A DNA stretch of 64,000 bases from contig NC_073746.1 of assembly GCF_029784135.1 (NCBI RefSeq), forward strand, positions 78,577,704 through 78,641,703, written 5' to 3'. A model generated the notes under the pieces. It worked only from the letters and a program-made list of their open reading frames with translations. It ran no database searches and had not been told where the DNA came from. The translations under genes and the position numbers were made by a program. The DNA is from Toxorhynchites rutilus septentrionalis (Eukaryota > Arthropoda > Insecta > Diptera > Culicidae). Below, one piece after another: positions 9,691 to 22,229 of the stretch (its first letter is position 1; each line of letters opens with the position of its first letter).

Positions 9691-12284
9691 CATCCATTGC
9701 CAACTATCCCCTAATACAAATCGTTATTTTTCTTTCAGGAGATTATTCAATTACTGAGCATATTATTATGTTTTCCTATCCGTTTCTCTCCCTCTCTCAA
9801 CAAGTAAACTCAAAGCAGTACACATCGCATCGCCAATCGGGCGCCACATATGCTCAGCTTCCCGCGATATTTATTGAATTCAGTTCAGCCAGTTTTCACA
9901 AATAACCTTCCATTATAACGAAGGGGGGCAGAGGCGCATTAGGGGATACAGATTGCTTCATATATCAGGGCGCAAATTTTATACACTTCGGGCGCAGGAT
10001 AAAATTTACACGAGGGGCTGCGGAAGACGCGTCGGACTACTCCCCCTAATGACGCCAAAACATGTATATATTGTAAAAGCGAAATGTTGTGTATAGCTTA
10101 CCACACACACACACACGCACACTCTGGCTCTGATTAGGACCAGGTGTTACACTAACGGCTGGCTGGGTTTCCCTGTCTCCCTCTTCACCGCACAACCGGT
10201 GGTATGTTTGAAGTATAAATTTCATTAACAGTAAAGCTGTGTAGTAAATTTTGGGTTATTACAAAACAATCTTTATATCGTGTGGGTATTGGGGGATAGA
10301 AAACAGGGATTCAGGGGGTGCGAACAGATTTGTGAATCCCAAACTCGGAGTCCCGTGACATCGTGTATGTGACGGAACCGCGATATATTTCAGATTTTGT
10401 GGCGATGTGATATTACATCACATTCGCAATTTCAAATAATCAGCGTGCGGATGTGGTTCAATGGTCAAACTCATACCCATCGCTTACAAATGATTGCTGC
10501 TATCTAATGATAAACCGCAAACTACAGGAACTTCGATGGGTAGAACCAATTAGAAACGGCAGTTTTAAAAATAATCCAATTTTATTATCTAATTGGATAT
10601 TTTCCATAATTATAATAACACGAGAATCAGAAGGCGTTAAATGTAATTAATGATTAAATTTACCCGATAGCCGTGATGAATTTGTTCATTCAATCATGCC
10701 ACTTTGAGTTTCCATAAATCATTCAATAGCCAATTATGTTCTCTATCCGCACTTAAGCTCGAACAAATTGAATCGTAGACTCATCAATCATAATTGGTGG
10801 TGGATGAAATGATTTGATCTTTTTTTATCTTGCGTCAGTTCATCAAACATGATGCTGTTTGGGCTGGTTCTTGAATTCTCTCCTTTTTGTTAGTGAGATA
10901 AATTTATTGCATTTTCAGGACCACGTATGTGAGATTAACGCTATGCAGCAAAAAGAGAATCATGATAAAGTATATGCTTATGGTGGCGTATTTTCCGACT
11001 TGATTTAAGAAACAAAACCGAGAGAAAATAAAAACGATCCCCGATGCAAGCAAAACCCGCATCAACCCATACGTACATATATGGCGAGCCATAAAAAATA
11101 TGATAACACCATATTTCCTATCAAGGCCCATACACTCCCATTCTCGGACTTTTCAACTGACCACACTGCTGGTGCCAAAAACATATGAGGAAAGTGAGAC
11201 AGTTTCCCGCCGAAGGAAAGCAGCTGGCTGCTGCTGTGCTTCATTTGGTATGAGACAAGTGCAATTTATCTAACGTTACATATGAGTTGGTTGAAAAATA
11301 GCATCTATGGCGGCAGTATAGATGCGCTATGTTGGCCAAACGTATTTGCTGACGATTCAGTAGTAATGGATAACCAACGCTGCACCCAGTGCAATCTTTT
11401 AAGGACAGCCAGCGCAATGACGCATGATTTATGAAAGTTTCAATTATCGGGTACGTGACTAATCGTAGGGGTGGCGGTACTCAAGCTGGTTTTACTATTC
11501 CTTGTTGGAAATGCAGGACTGCAAATTAAGTGAGAGACAATTGTTGCTTTTTGTACGAATTTTAATAAGTACAGAGAATTATCTGGTTTTCATTGAATCT
11601 ACGAGATCGATTTGGAAAACAGCAGTAATTCACTGAGGAAGTCACCAATGAATATAAAACTATCAAAATTGACCGAAAATTTTTCAGATTGACTGAAAAT
11701 TCTAGAACAACAATCCTGACATTGATGGGTTATAATAAACATCCAACAAAAGTTTCTCATAACCAATTAAGATCATAATTGGTTATGAAACTCTATACCA
11801 TGAAATTCGGTTGAGTCATTGTGGAATTGTACAACACGATACGATACGATTCGATACTTTATGTTACATCTGATGTACATGCAAATTCACCCACCATGTC
11901 GATTATGATCATTTCTTATTACTTAATACCCTTGAATAGCAAAGAATTTTGTTTAGCCAAGTTCCAGTGCAATAGATCACGTATACCTCACTGTCGAGGA
12001 AAATAGAACAAACCTCATAAACCTTTAAAAAGTTACGAGAATTATGCTTTGCACATTACTGTGCCAAATATTGAGATTTTTTTAAAGCAGCACGGAAATT
12101 GTTTGCAATGTTCAAAAATGGCGACTTTGACGTCGATAACACACTTCTTCTGAATTCGATGAAGAACGTCTCAAATCACTTTTGAAGGAGAACGGTCGCC
12201 AAACCAGTCGTGAATTTGCGGAAAAAAATTAACGGAGGCAAATATATAATTGTTGAACTTATTGATATAATTATTGTTTTTTGT
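9691..12284. other. no recognisable gene
   Basis: About 2.6 kb without a convincing coding frame or transposon terminus. It contains a (CA)n run near 10102-10118 and an imperfect palindrome near 10400-10432. Frames of 60-75 codons are ordinary for the length. Host intergenic or intronic DNA is possible. Confidence 0.45.
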
Positions 12285-12577
12285 TTAACCCTTTAACGAC
12301 CAAGTTGTAAAAAATGTTTTTTTGACGAAAGCCATTGGTGTAATTTTGATTACTAGTGCAAAGTACAAAAACGCTGCGAAATAACAATAGCATTATGTAT
12401 TGGGAGGATAACATTCAGTTGAGCAGAATCATTATTTAGGTTTTCTTCATCGATGAGATCGCCCATCGGATCCTGCGGAAGAATATTCACTCCAGCAATC
12501 TCATTATAATCCTCGTTACACTCACGGATGGTTTCCTCCAGTTTCTCCACACAAGAAATTCTACGAACCGCCATCAC
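12285..12577 (-). pseudogene. possible piggyBac-like element relic
   Basis: TTAA at 12285-12288 is followed by CCCTTTAACGACC, matching the TTAA target and CCC-type terminus of piggyBac elements. A minus-strand frame (12577 down to 12353) reads an acidic sequence with VNILPQDPMGDLIDEENLNN, resembling the N-terminal LPP..G.LTDEE segment of piggyBac-type transposases. The DDD catalytic core is absent and I found no matching right terminus. It may be a truncated copy; chance resemblance remains possible. Confidence 0.45.
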
Positions 12578-13830
12578 CTAAGGTTATTACGGACAAATCA
12601 TACAGATTTTCAACAATATTAGCTAAATTTATCGAAATTTTCAAATATTTACAGTTGAAAACAAATGATAAAACCTTCCATCTTCCAGAGTAAACAAACC
12701 AAAATGCTCTGCGGAGATTAGATGTGATGGTAGAAAGAAAATCGTTATGGCCAACGTTCGATTTTTCGAACACTCAATTTACCCGGCTGTAATTTTCTCG
12801 TAGAATGCTCAATCGAATGTGTTTGGAAGCTGGTTCCTTGTCATACGCAGGACCCTATCCTGCGTTTCTTTGGTTTAGGACGGATAGAGATTTCCTCCGG
12901 GATATGTATTTCGGGAATGTGTAACCGCCAAATTAACCGAATACCAACATAATTACGCACTACAGTAATTTATTCACACTTTCTGAACATTTACATTTAT
13001 TACAATTTTACTACATATAAAACATGATAAAAACACATAGATTTCTGACTGATGCAATGGTCGTCTTCCCAAAAAATATTTTAATCTTTTCTCTTTTGTC
13101 TCCCTTTGGTTTTCTCATGATTTCTTGTTTGGTTCACATTTTCTTCCCTATCTCTTTCTTATTATCGTGTTCGTATTTCTTGTGTCCTCTGTATTGGTAA
13201 ATTTAACCCATGTAGCAAATCACATTAATGCAGGGGTCTGGCATAGGTGAAATATTTAACTGTTGTTCAGTATCCAACAGAATGGTTTACACCATAATGT
13301 GTGTTCTTGTATCAAATTAATACTGTAAAAAAGTCCACGCATCTTTGTATTTTATAGGGTTTTTTTTTACTGAAATTGAAAACACCTTCCGGACATACTT
13401 GCTGTAAATCGAAATTTAATGCTCAATGAAGTAATACAAAATTGAGTGAAATTGATGGTATGTGGTAGCTAATAAATTTTGGTGTAAAAACATTACCATA
13501 TGGTTGCTTTCCAAAGACATGAAAAATTATCAAAGTTGCGATTCGATTTTTCGAACACTTGACCTAAAGTTGGTTAAATAAAAATTACGCTACGAACTTA
13601 TTCCCCAACCCAGTAATTTGCTACAGAAATAAACTTGTTAGATCATTCACATGAATGGCTCAAACTAAAATAAACATACTGGAGACATTGCTGGTTTACT
13701 AAACTCTCTGATTGAAGCAGATATGTTCTCTAAAACTATCACCAGGATGAGTTTCGAGCAAATCCTTCGTATTTTTTAATTTAAGTAATAATTTTAGTAA
13801 TTATTGTTAAATATTTTTTTCGTCATTGCG
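12578..13830. other. no recognisable gene
   Basis: AT-rich sequence without coding motifs. TTTTTCGAACACT occurs at about 12761 and again near 13548, so part of it may belong to a small repeat family. Confidence 0.45.
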
Positions 13831-14470
13831 ATACCGTTTTGTCTCATATTCCGAACACGTAAGCTTTGATGGCCATTACAAAGTGTCTCATTACTCAAAA
13901 CGGTACTCTTTCGCGAAATTAATTTGATTTTTGGATACAATAAAGCCTTCTTTTTCATTTGACAATAAATTTGGTTTACAAATACATATTCATGGAGAAA
14001 ACGAAAAATATGTTTAATCACTTTTGTCTCAAATTCCGAACACCATTTTGTGACTAACTCATATTCCGAACACTTTTGTCTCAAATTCCGAACAGCAAAA
14101 ATGTATTTTTTTTAAATCATAACTTTTAAACTAATGGACCGATTCATATGATCGATATATCAAATTAAAGTCAATTAGTTAGTCTTTTTTGGAAAAAATA
14201 TTATGCTCGCAAAAAATTGGATTTTGCATTTGTAATGATTGATTGTATTTGTTTCTTATAGTTTACATGGTCTCGGGACTAAGGGCGCTAGATCGGTATC
14301 GATACCTGTAAATGACGTTAAAATGAAGTCTATAACCCAAAGGAAGTCAGGGTTTTGAATATTAAATTATTTTTAACATTAAAGTTCAGTAAATTCACAT
14401 TTAAAAATGAAGTGCTAGCAATTTGAATCATGCGTAAAAACTTGATTCATATTCCGAACACTACTTCAAT
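13831..14470. repeat. cluster of ATTCCGAACA motifs
   Basis: CTCATATTCCGAACAC or CTCAAATTCCGAACA-like strings recur near 13840, 14030, 14055, 14080 and 14445. Spacing is irregular, so this is not a simple tandem array; nested copies of a small repeat are likely. Confidence 0.55.
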
Positions 14471-14583
14471 ATTAATTTCAATGAATATTTCTGCACAAAA
14501 TATCATTTTTTTCGCCCATTTATTGTAAGTTCATAGGTTCATGAGAGGCAATGAAGGTATGGAAAAAAAATAATTATCGAATT

Positions 14584-14945
14584 TAAAGAACCGACCATGT
14601 ACATTTTGATTATTGGTCCAATAAAATGACCTGGGCAAAATTTCAGCTCAATCGGACATGATTTAGGGGTGCCTCAAAGCATTAAAAAAAAAATATTTTT
14701 TGGCCACTCAGGCTAAGTCCCAAAAGGTCGATTTGCGGTCAAACTTTTTTTTTCGAGTTGGCACCAGATGCAATTTTTTTTTTCAAATTTCCTTTACTCC
14801 TCCCTTGAAAGATTTTCGAGTATCAAAAAATCAAAACTTTGAGCGCTCTGAGGCACCCCTAAATCATGTCCGATTGAGCTGAAACTTTGCATAGTTCATT
14901 TTTGGGTCAATAAACAAAATGTACATGGTTGGTTTTTGAAATTTG
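14584..14945. repeat. foldback MITE, about 360 bp
   Basis: ACCGACCATGTACATTTTG near 14590 is mirrored by CAAAATGTACATGGTTGGTT near 14915. The arms also share AGCTCAATCGGACATGATTT and its complement. The 150-base centre is T-rich. The right arm matches 9567-9672. It lies immediately upstream of a Jockey/Loa-type LINE relic. Confidence 0.75.
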
Positions 14946-15650
14946 ACATGACCCTTTTCGCTGCCACCCTAATGGACATTTCAGACTCCCTCTCGCTTGC
15001 TCAACCAAGGTGTAGTAAGTCCCTTAAACGGATTCCTATACCCGAAGATACTTCTTCTGGGGACGAGTCACCTCACACTACCAAGCCTCCCTCGAACAAA
15101 AAATTGTTAACCCACTCTCCTGGTTCCTCCAATACATCCATCCAATCATCGATCTCACTTCCCTCCTCTGGTGTAACTGTTCCCGCTCAACCATCGTCCT
15201 CGAATTCTTCTCCTATTGTACCCGCTCCCCGTGTCATGCTTTATCTGGACAATGCACCTGGCGCTGGTGTTTGGGTTCTTTTTTTTCCGGACTAAACCTA
15301 AAGGTAAAGCCCTGAGGGTCGTTCAGATTATGACAAATCTGAAAATATACACCTCTGTTTCCGAAATTAGCAAAGTAAGACCGAACAAACTGCGAGTTGT
15401 CGTATCTAACCGAAATAATGCGAACGAGATTGTTGCTGATAAGCATTTCAACCTGGAATATCGAGTTTTCATTCCCCTCGCATAACGTAGAAAGAGGGGG
15501 CGTTCTATCTGAAACGGGTCTGACGTGCGAAACGATACAAAGTATGGGAGTTGGCAGGTTCAAGAGTCTCCCTTCGATGAAAGTCAAGATCATGGAATGT
15601 CGCCAACTTGGAAAAGTCACACAGCTCCATTCTTTTTTTTTTCGGTGACA
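14936..15650 (+). pseudogene. Jockey/Loa-type LINE: ORF1 (Gag-like) relic
   Basis: A Ser/Pro-rich N-terminal segment (14936-15295) precedes, after a frame shift near 15285, PKGKALRVVQIMTN and EISKVRPNKLRVVVSN, then AFTER a further shift SETGLTCETIQSMGVGRFKS. These match the conserved central part of the ORF1 protein of Jockey/Loa-type LINEs, an RNA-binding particle protein. The CCHC knuckles that normally follow are missing, because the sequence jumps at about 15650-15700 into the endonuclease end of ORF2. At least two frame changes are visible. It is therefore an internally deleted copy. Confidence 0.7.
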
Positions 15651-15689
15651 ACCGTTCATTTCTGAGTATGACCTTTGTAACAGCTTCAA

Positions 15690-16140
15690 TACGACCGTTT
15701 TGAATACTGGGAAAACAACACGTGTACCTCAACCTCCTGCTGAACGAAGTGCTCTTGACCTTTCACTTTGCTCGAATTCACTATCGTTAGATTGCAAGTG
15801 GAATGTAATCCAGGATCCCAACGGTAGCGATCACTTGCCAATCGAAATTTCAATCACCACTGGGTCGAATTCTTCTGAATCTATAAACATGACATATGAC
15901 CTCACAAGACACATTGACTGGAAAAAATATGCGGACGCGATTGCTCTAGCCATCAATTCCAGAGATGGCTTACCTCCATTGGAGAAGCTCAAACGAAACG
16001 CATCCCAGGTTCCACTGTTCGTCGAAGGCCTCCCAATCTATGGTGGGATAGCCAATGTTCCAAGCTTTATCAGAATAAATCGAACGCATTCAAAGCTTTT
16101 CGGAAACATGGGACCGTTGAAAACATTCAAACGTATTTAG
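15690..16140 (+). pseudogene. Jockey/Loa-type LINE: endonuclease C-terminal relic
   Basis: The frame contains SALDLSLCSNSLSLDCKW followed by DPNGSDHLPIEI, the final SDH motif region of LINE AP-endonucleases, in which the Asp-His pair is catalytic. It then runs into the linker to the reverse transcriptase (MTYDLTRHIDWKKYADAI). The N-terminal two thirds of the domain are missing. It lies directly after the ORF1 relic on the same strand, so one deleted copy explains both. Confidence 0.75.
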
Positions 16141-16537
16141 ACCTTGAAAATAAATTTAAAAACTTGATTAAAGGGAAAATACGTTCTAATTGGCGTAATT
16201 TCTTGGGAGGATTTTCACATCAATGAAAAAATTATGGAAAGTGGCTCGAGACATGAGAGATCGCTCTTCAACAAATGAAAGCGAATAATATTCACATCGA
16301 TGGATGTTTAATGTTGCGTGGAAGGTTTGTCCCGATTCAGTTCCATAGCAAAACATTGTTCGAGATATGCCATAAGATAGGTGCGATCTTGATTCCGAAT
16401 TTTCGATGGTAGAATTTCCTCTTGCTCTTCTATAATGTCATGTATTCATCTCCAGGATAGGAAAGAATTACGTTCAACTCGCTGAAAAACCTTCCCGATG
16501 TAGCGAAACATCGCTTGTTGAATTTATTTAATCAGTT

Positions 16538-17530
16538 TTGAAGCAGAATAATGTTCCAGATGATTGGAGACAAGTACGTGATATAACTATTCAAAAACCC
16601 GGAAAACCCGCGTCGACTTCAATTCGTACAATTCGCTTGAGCTTGGGTAGACTGTACAATTCGTTGTTGCTCTCTGTGATTGACCTGAACCAACCAATTT
16701 TTACAAAGAACACACAGAATGACGCTTGGGACTAGCAAATCATTCTCATTGTGCATTCGAGCTTTAAATGGTCAATAACGACGCCAGCCTGTAAGGGGAA
16801 CCAAAGTAAGGGAAGGAATTAGTATGATATTCGCCGCCCGAAGGCCAGAAGGGTCGCCTTTATAGCGTGGTTCCTTAACGAATATCATGGGAGGGACAAT
16901 TGTTAGTGGGGAGGGGTGAGAATCAGGATTCACTGAGCTAAGTGATGTGATTATGTAAACGCGAACTATCGACCACTTGACGAATCTATATTCCGAAAAT
17001 TTTATATATCACAACACAGAGATTATCTCTAGGTAACCTGACAAGGTAAACCTGTAAAATTTATTGGATCGTCTAAATATTTTTTTTTATCGCAAGTGCT
17101 TTCATCGAAATTCAATGGCAACGGCGAAGAGTTAACTGTGAGAAACCTGAGAAGGTAACTGAGAGAGCTCCGGAGGTATCAGAGCGTTCTTTTTTATCGA
17201 ACTCCCATCGCGACGCGTACTTCTCATACCGGTGAATGATACAATACTCCTAATAGCAATGCTGTCTTCTATTCGGAAATTGTTGAAGAAAATGATCTTG
17301 TTTCACCTTGATCGATGGGTTGAAACCAATGGCCTACTCTCAGATACACAATATGGGTTCCGTGGAGGGAAAGGGGCGAATGATTGTTTTGCGTTGCTTT
17401 CTTCAGAATTTCAAAACAAATGGCTTCAGTATTCTTGGACATGAAGGGGGCCTTTGATTCAGTTTCAATAGAGGTCCTGTCGGACAAGTTCAATTCTCGG
17501 GGTCTGCCAACTCTATTGAATAATATGACA
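16538..17530 (+). pseudogene. Jockey/Loa-type LINE: reverse-transcriptase relic, interrupted
   Basis: The frame from 16538 reads VPDDWRQVRDITIQKPGKPA, the start of the RT fingers. After an interruption at about 16626-17215, the RT resumes at 17232 with SSIRKLLKKMI, GLLSDTQYGFRGGKG and, in another frame, a piece near 17440 resembling DMKGAFDSVSIEVLSDKF with the first catalytic Asp. The YADD motif and the rest of the protein are absent. The interruption contains the LINE-tail repeat at 16634-17000, so that element inserted into this one. The copy cannot transpose. Confidence 0.75.
16634..17000 (-). repeat. 3' tail of a LINE family with (CAAGCT)n end
   Basis: CTTGAGCTTGGGTAGACTGT starts the match. 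The family has further copies at 23299-23665 (same orientation) and 58693-59049 (opposite orientation, there flanked by a 25-bp direct repeat). Shared blocks include CACACAGAATGACGCTTGG and CGCCCGAAGGCCAGAAGGGT. Read on the minus strand the copy ends in AAGCTCAAG, a short tandem tail typical of some LINEs. Similarity in the following 200 bases (about 17020-17200) to 23870-23990 is weaker. Confidence 0.7.
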
Positions 17531-17696
17531 ATAATATGACAATTGCCTTATACAAAAGCTTATACAAAAGCCTCCTTATACAAAATTGCAGCCTGAGACA
17601 ACACGTTTTGCACATTTGATTACATGACAAATAAATGGGCCTGCCTGTGTTGGACAGAAAAATGAACCTGAACCACCTGGAACTGATTTATTATTA

Positions 17697-18153
17697 TCTA
17701 TATATATATATATGAATGGATTTCTGTCTGCCTGTCTGTTTGTCTGTAAGTTTGTCTGATTCTTATGTACTCGAAAAGTACAGAACCGATCGACATGAAA
17801 ATTGGTATGTAGGGGTTTTGGGACCGGTGAAGGTTTTCATGATAGTTTGAGACCCCTCCCCTAGGGTGCAATAAATAAATGTTTGTATGGTGGTTAGACA
17901 CTCCACCTCCCTCTCTAAGGGAGTGGGGGGGGAGGGGTGTGTGGTTCTGCCATAGGAATGAAACACAAATTTCTACATTACTCGAGAACTAATCAAGTAC
18001 AATATGGGATGTTGGGGTTTTTGGGTACGAGAAATGTTTCTATAACGGTATGACACCCCTCCCTCCTCTGGAATGGAGAGGGGGTCCTATAAAAATATTA
18101 CAAAATTTTCGGAAAACTCTGAAGGAAAACGGGAAAATCCGGAAAACTAAATT

Positions 18154-18210
<57 letters not shown>

Positions 18211-18627
18211 ATTTGATGTTTGCGCTAACGAAATTGATCTTTGTTCGAAAACTGGATATGGATTTTCAGGTGATGAAACGCACTCATATATTTTCTTCTA
18301 TCTATACCAAAAAAAGGATCGCTGGATGTGTTAAGAGCAGAACTCGAGGAAGGAATTGTCCGATTTAGGGCTGTTTTTATACTATCATATTTTCTGTATC
18401 AAACATTTATTCCATGTAACGGAAAAACATGTTATTGCAAGTTGCAAGTAGAAGTACTAGGAATTTTATAGAAAAGGTAAATTCAACGGGGTCGATTAGA
18501 AGATCAATCAATAAACAGTTTTGCGATTAGACCCATGAACTGCCGCTTAGTAAGAAAACGTGAATGTTTGAAGGTATTGATAACAAAAACAAGTTTTGGG
18601 CGGGACGAAGTTTGCCGGGTCAGCTAG
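17697..18627 (+). mobile_element. non-autonomous Helitron, complete copy
   Basis: Starts TCTATATATATATAT after A (17696) and ends GCCGGGTCAGCTAG before T (18628). It has fewer GGGG-type internal units than the copy at 7013 and a unique 3' half (about 18210-18600) shared with 54931-55839, including TCCATTTGATGTTTGCGCTA-like and GGAAGGAATTGT blocks. A (TA)n tract lies at about 18157-18208. No Rep/helicase motifs were found. The 165 bases before it (17531-17696) hold nothing recognisable. Confidence 0.8.
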
Positions 18628-18987
18628 TTTTTAATGAAATTAAAAATGAAATACCTTTATTTTGACTTAATATTTTTCATATGTCAAATACATACAGATA
18701 TGAAGCTGGTCTCTTAGTTCCGGTTTCTAGGTTCTATTGGATCTATTTTAGAACACCTTATGGTTTTTGTGTCATTTAGATTAATGCTCAATTCGAGTAA
18801 ACTTCACATTTAGGTCAGTTGAATTGAAGTAAATTGAAGAATCGTGAAATAAAAGACCAACAGAGTGTCAAGCAAGGCGTTCATAGATAAAAAAAATCAT
18901 CAAACAAATACTTTTACTTTTCTCTTTGAAAGTGGGAAAAACCTCTTGACACCTCACTATTTTCATTTCGTCAAAACTATCCCAGGA
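18628..18987. other. no recognisable gene
   Basis: AT-rich spacer between a Helitron and the ITmD37E transposon. I see no motif. Confidence 0.5.
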
Positions 18988-18989
18988 TA

Positions 18990-20265
18990 GAGGGTGTGTC
19001 ACATCAAATTGCATCACGGAAAAAACGCTGTAGAAATTCGCCCAGTAGACCGATCCTTTTGAGAATTTTAGACAGTAAAATAAAAACTATTAAACAACTT
19101 TTGGCATTTTCTTTTTATTCATACTTCGAGCCCAAGCCCGCATGCTCGCACCTTCCTCTTTACCCCATCCATAAGGTTCTGTACAACGTCAGGTTGTAGT
19201 TTTTTTTGAACAGGAATCCATTTTCTCTTGAAGTCCGCCTCCGATTTGACAATTTTTGGGTTCTTCCGGAGGGCCTGCTTCATAATCTCCCAATATTTCT
19301 CTATTGGGCGAAGCTCCGGCGCGTTGGGCGGGTTCATTTCCTTTGGCACGAAGGTGACCCCGTTGGCTTCGTACCACTCCAACACGTCCTTTGAATAGGG
19401 GCACGAAGCGAGATCCGGCCAGAAGATGGTCGGGCCCTCGTGCTGCTTCAATAGTGGTAGTAAGCGCTTCTGTAGGCGTGTACCGTGCCGGTCATCACGA
19501 AGGGGGCGCTCCGCTTTCCGCAAGAGCAGATCGCTTGCCACACCATGTTCTTTTTGGCAAACTTGGATAGTTTCTGCTTGCGAATCTCCTCCGGAACGCT
19601 GAATTTGTCCTCTGCGGAGAAGAACAACAGGCCCGGCAGCTGACGAAAGTCCGCTTTGACGTAGGTTTCGTCGTCCATTACCAGGCAATGCGGCTTCGTC
19701 AGCATTTCGGTGTACAGATTCCGGGCTCGCGTCTTCCCCACCATGTTTTGCCTTTCGTCGCGGTTAGGAGCCTTCTGAACCTTGTATGTACGCAGGCCCT
19801 CCCGCTGCTTGGTCCGCTGGACGAATGAACTTGACAAATTCAGCTTATTGGCGACATCTCGGACCGAACTTCTCGGATCACGTCTAAACTGCTTAACTAC
19901 GCGCTTGTGATCTTTTTCACTGACGGAGCATCCATTTTTGCCGTTCTTCACCTTCCGGTCGATGGTTAGGTTCTCGAAGTATCGTTTTAGTACTCTGCTG
20001 ACCGTGGATTGGACGATTCCCAGCATCTTACCAATGTCCCGATGTGGCAACACCGGATTCTCGAAATGAGTGCGCAGGATTAATTCTCGACGCTCTTTTT
20101 CGTTCGACGACATTTTTCCAAATTTACGAAAAATTGACAGTGAAGCATGGCCAACGTGATCTATACACTCTTATCTGATTATAAGCGAAAGCTGAAGATA
20201 TAATTCCTAAAAAATAAATTTCTACAGTGTTTTTTCCGTGATGCAATTTGATGTGTCACACCCTT
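18990..20265 (-). mobile_element. ITmD37E (Tc1/mariner superfamily) transposon
   Basis: The left end GAGGGTGTGTCACATCAAAT and the right end, read inward, AAGGGTGTGACACATCAAAT form near-perfect inverted termini. The match continues through TTGCATCACGGAAAAAAC for about 50 bases. TA target duplications flank both ends (18988-18989 and 20266-20267). At 1276 bp the length is normal for the superfamily. The internal transposase has one frame break. The intact termini and duplication suggest a fairly young copy. Confidence 0.9.
19119..20113 (-). pseudogene. ITmD37E transposase, one frame break
   Basis: The frame from ATG at 20113 carries a paired-type helix-turn-helix (PHRDIGKMLGIVQSTVSRVL), a second DNA-binding helix set, and the first catalytic Asp in LVMDDETYVKADF. 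Near 19480, after VMTGT, the reading shifts. The other frame continues with QKRLLPLLKQHEGPTIFWPD, where the last Asp is the second catalytic residue, and ends with PELRPIEKYW. Counting from that Asp to the Glu gives 37 intervening residues, which defines the D37E group reported from mosquitoes. Roughly ten residues seem lost at the break. All three catalytic residues persist, but the split frame should not yield an active enzyme. Confidence 0.9.
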
Positions 20266-20267
20266 TA

Positions 20268-22229
20268 GAGCTGAACTCTTGCTTCTTGATTTTAACTAAA
20301 CTAAAATCAAACACCAACGTTTGATAGCATACAGCGCATATCGAGATAATGTTATTACCCGTTTCAAAATTGACGGAATCGAAAGCTCTATCCCACATAA
20401 CCGTGGCTCATTTTTCACTAAAAGCATCGCGAGTTCAATTTCAAACTTCGGTTGATTGAATAAATCAATCCACTCCCGCGCGATGTGCGGACTAAGACAT
20501 CAATTTATCTGAAGAGTGTGTACCGCCGTGATGGCGCTGTTGTTTCTACCAGAGCTGATCTCGGGAAGCTTTCAATTTTCACATGCTCGCACGTGTCACA
20601 TGAAATCAATTTTCTTACGCTTCTCCCGTTCAAGTGGTTCTGGCATTTATCACGGTTGGCTCCGATCTGGAAGGAAGGTGATCAGATTTCTTACTCACCA
20701 TGCAAAAGAAAAAGGGGGGAGGCCCATCCCGACGAAAGATAAAATGACATTCCATTCCATCCCACGATGAGCACCGACCGTAGCGGCACTCCAAAGTGGT
20801 TTGAGTCGGAAATGCAACAAATGAGTTGCACTTCCGGCGCTGCTCACTTCGGGGGTGTGTTCAATGGATGAAGTGTAGGCGCGCTAGTTTGCTTTTTAGA
20901 TGCTCGAGCATCTATGTTGCTAAAGTTGAACAAACAAACGAAGCGCTCCGCGCTGTATTTCTATGCCGACAAACTCTTCGGAATGGTGCATTTTCATGAA
21001 CAGGGCGAAAATTATGCAACAGAAACTGCGAAGGAGGGAGCTTTTGCTGCAGTCGCAAAAGGATGCTCACTGTTATGATTTACGGTGAAAGAGTGATACG
21101 ACAGAAATTCCGACAAGTGAATTACATCTATGAAGGATCGCTCCCGTTGCTCGTAGCGAGTTTTGAATTGAAGAGTTGAAATAAGATAAAGCTAAGAGGT
21201 AACCACTTCCCAGAATTTGCATCTGTGTTGGTATGTTCCCATTGGAGCGGAGAAGAATGTATACGCTGTCTTTCATGTATCTGAAGTAACATGTTTGAAT
21301 CGGGGTCACATTCCATCGTCGCTTTTAATCCGTTTGAAACCGGATGCACCTTCCCGGGGTGGTAACAGGAGAACGATGGTATGCTTTGTACCGTAAATGG
21401 GTGAATAAGGTGTGTACAGGAAATAACGTATACGAAATACGTACGAGAATATATGAAGGACTGATTTTTTCTGTTCGAAGTACAGGATTGTTAACCAGGC
21501 AGACGACTGATGTACAGAATATATTAAAAAAATCCCAAAATAATTGAAAAGAAATATTTATCAAAGCTAGTTGAATTATGTTCCGTTTGGTAAATACAAC
21601 GGTGCCGAATTGTATGGGAATCGTTCAATTCTGTGGATTTCTCCACCACTGCTGGAATGAAAACGATGAACGCTTTAACTCGATTCGAATGGATGGAAGG
21701 TGTGTTTTGCTTCTCATTTGGCAATGGTGCTGCAATCTTGCCTCAATGGGGAGTGTTTACTAATGAGTATGCGCTAGAGATAGCTCGATATTCCATATAT
21801 TCAGAAAGCATTTGTGGTTTTTGAGTAGGTACATAAAATACCGCATCTCGTTAATTTAAAATAAAGAACAAATGTTGAACCATTTTTCGAATGCGTTCAT
21901 CTGGGTGTAGAAGATTTCAATTAATTGCTCAACATGCATGAATATATGATAAACATTTGTTTCATTAATTTTATTATTCGGACGATGTGTTCTAATTTTA
22001 TGTTGGTATTTTGAGTGTTTGTTTTTTCAATGCTGTTTTTTCAAATTTTCAAGTATATGTAGATACTCTGATTGTCGTTTGGCGTAATAAAACCCATGTT
22101 TTCATTTATCGCGAGGGTAATAATGAACGAGATAAGTCGGTCGCTATACAGCTGCAATTACAAACGTCTCGGTACCCACACAAACTTATACCTTAAACTC
22201 TGACCATTTCCACTTCCACGATCCGTACA
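20268..22229. other. no recognisable gene
   Basis: About 2 kb with several overlapping 60-85 codon frames on both strands and no family motif. No transposon ends were identified. Confidence 0.45.

Noticed and set aside
17232..17444. Stand-alone reverse transcriptase gene
   Set aside because: It is a fragment of the Jockey/Loa-type LINE relic, lacking the YADD motif and both ends.
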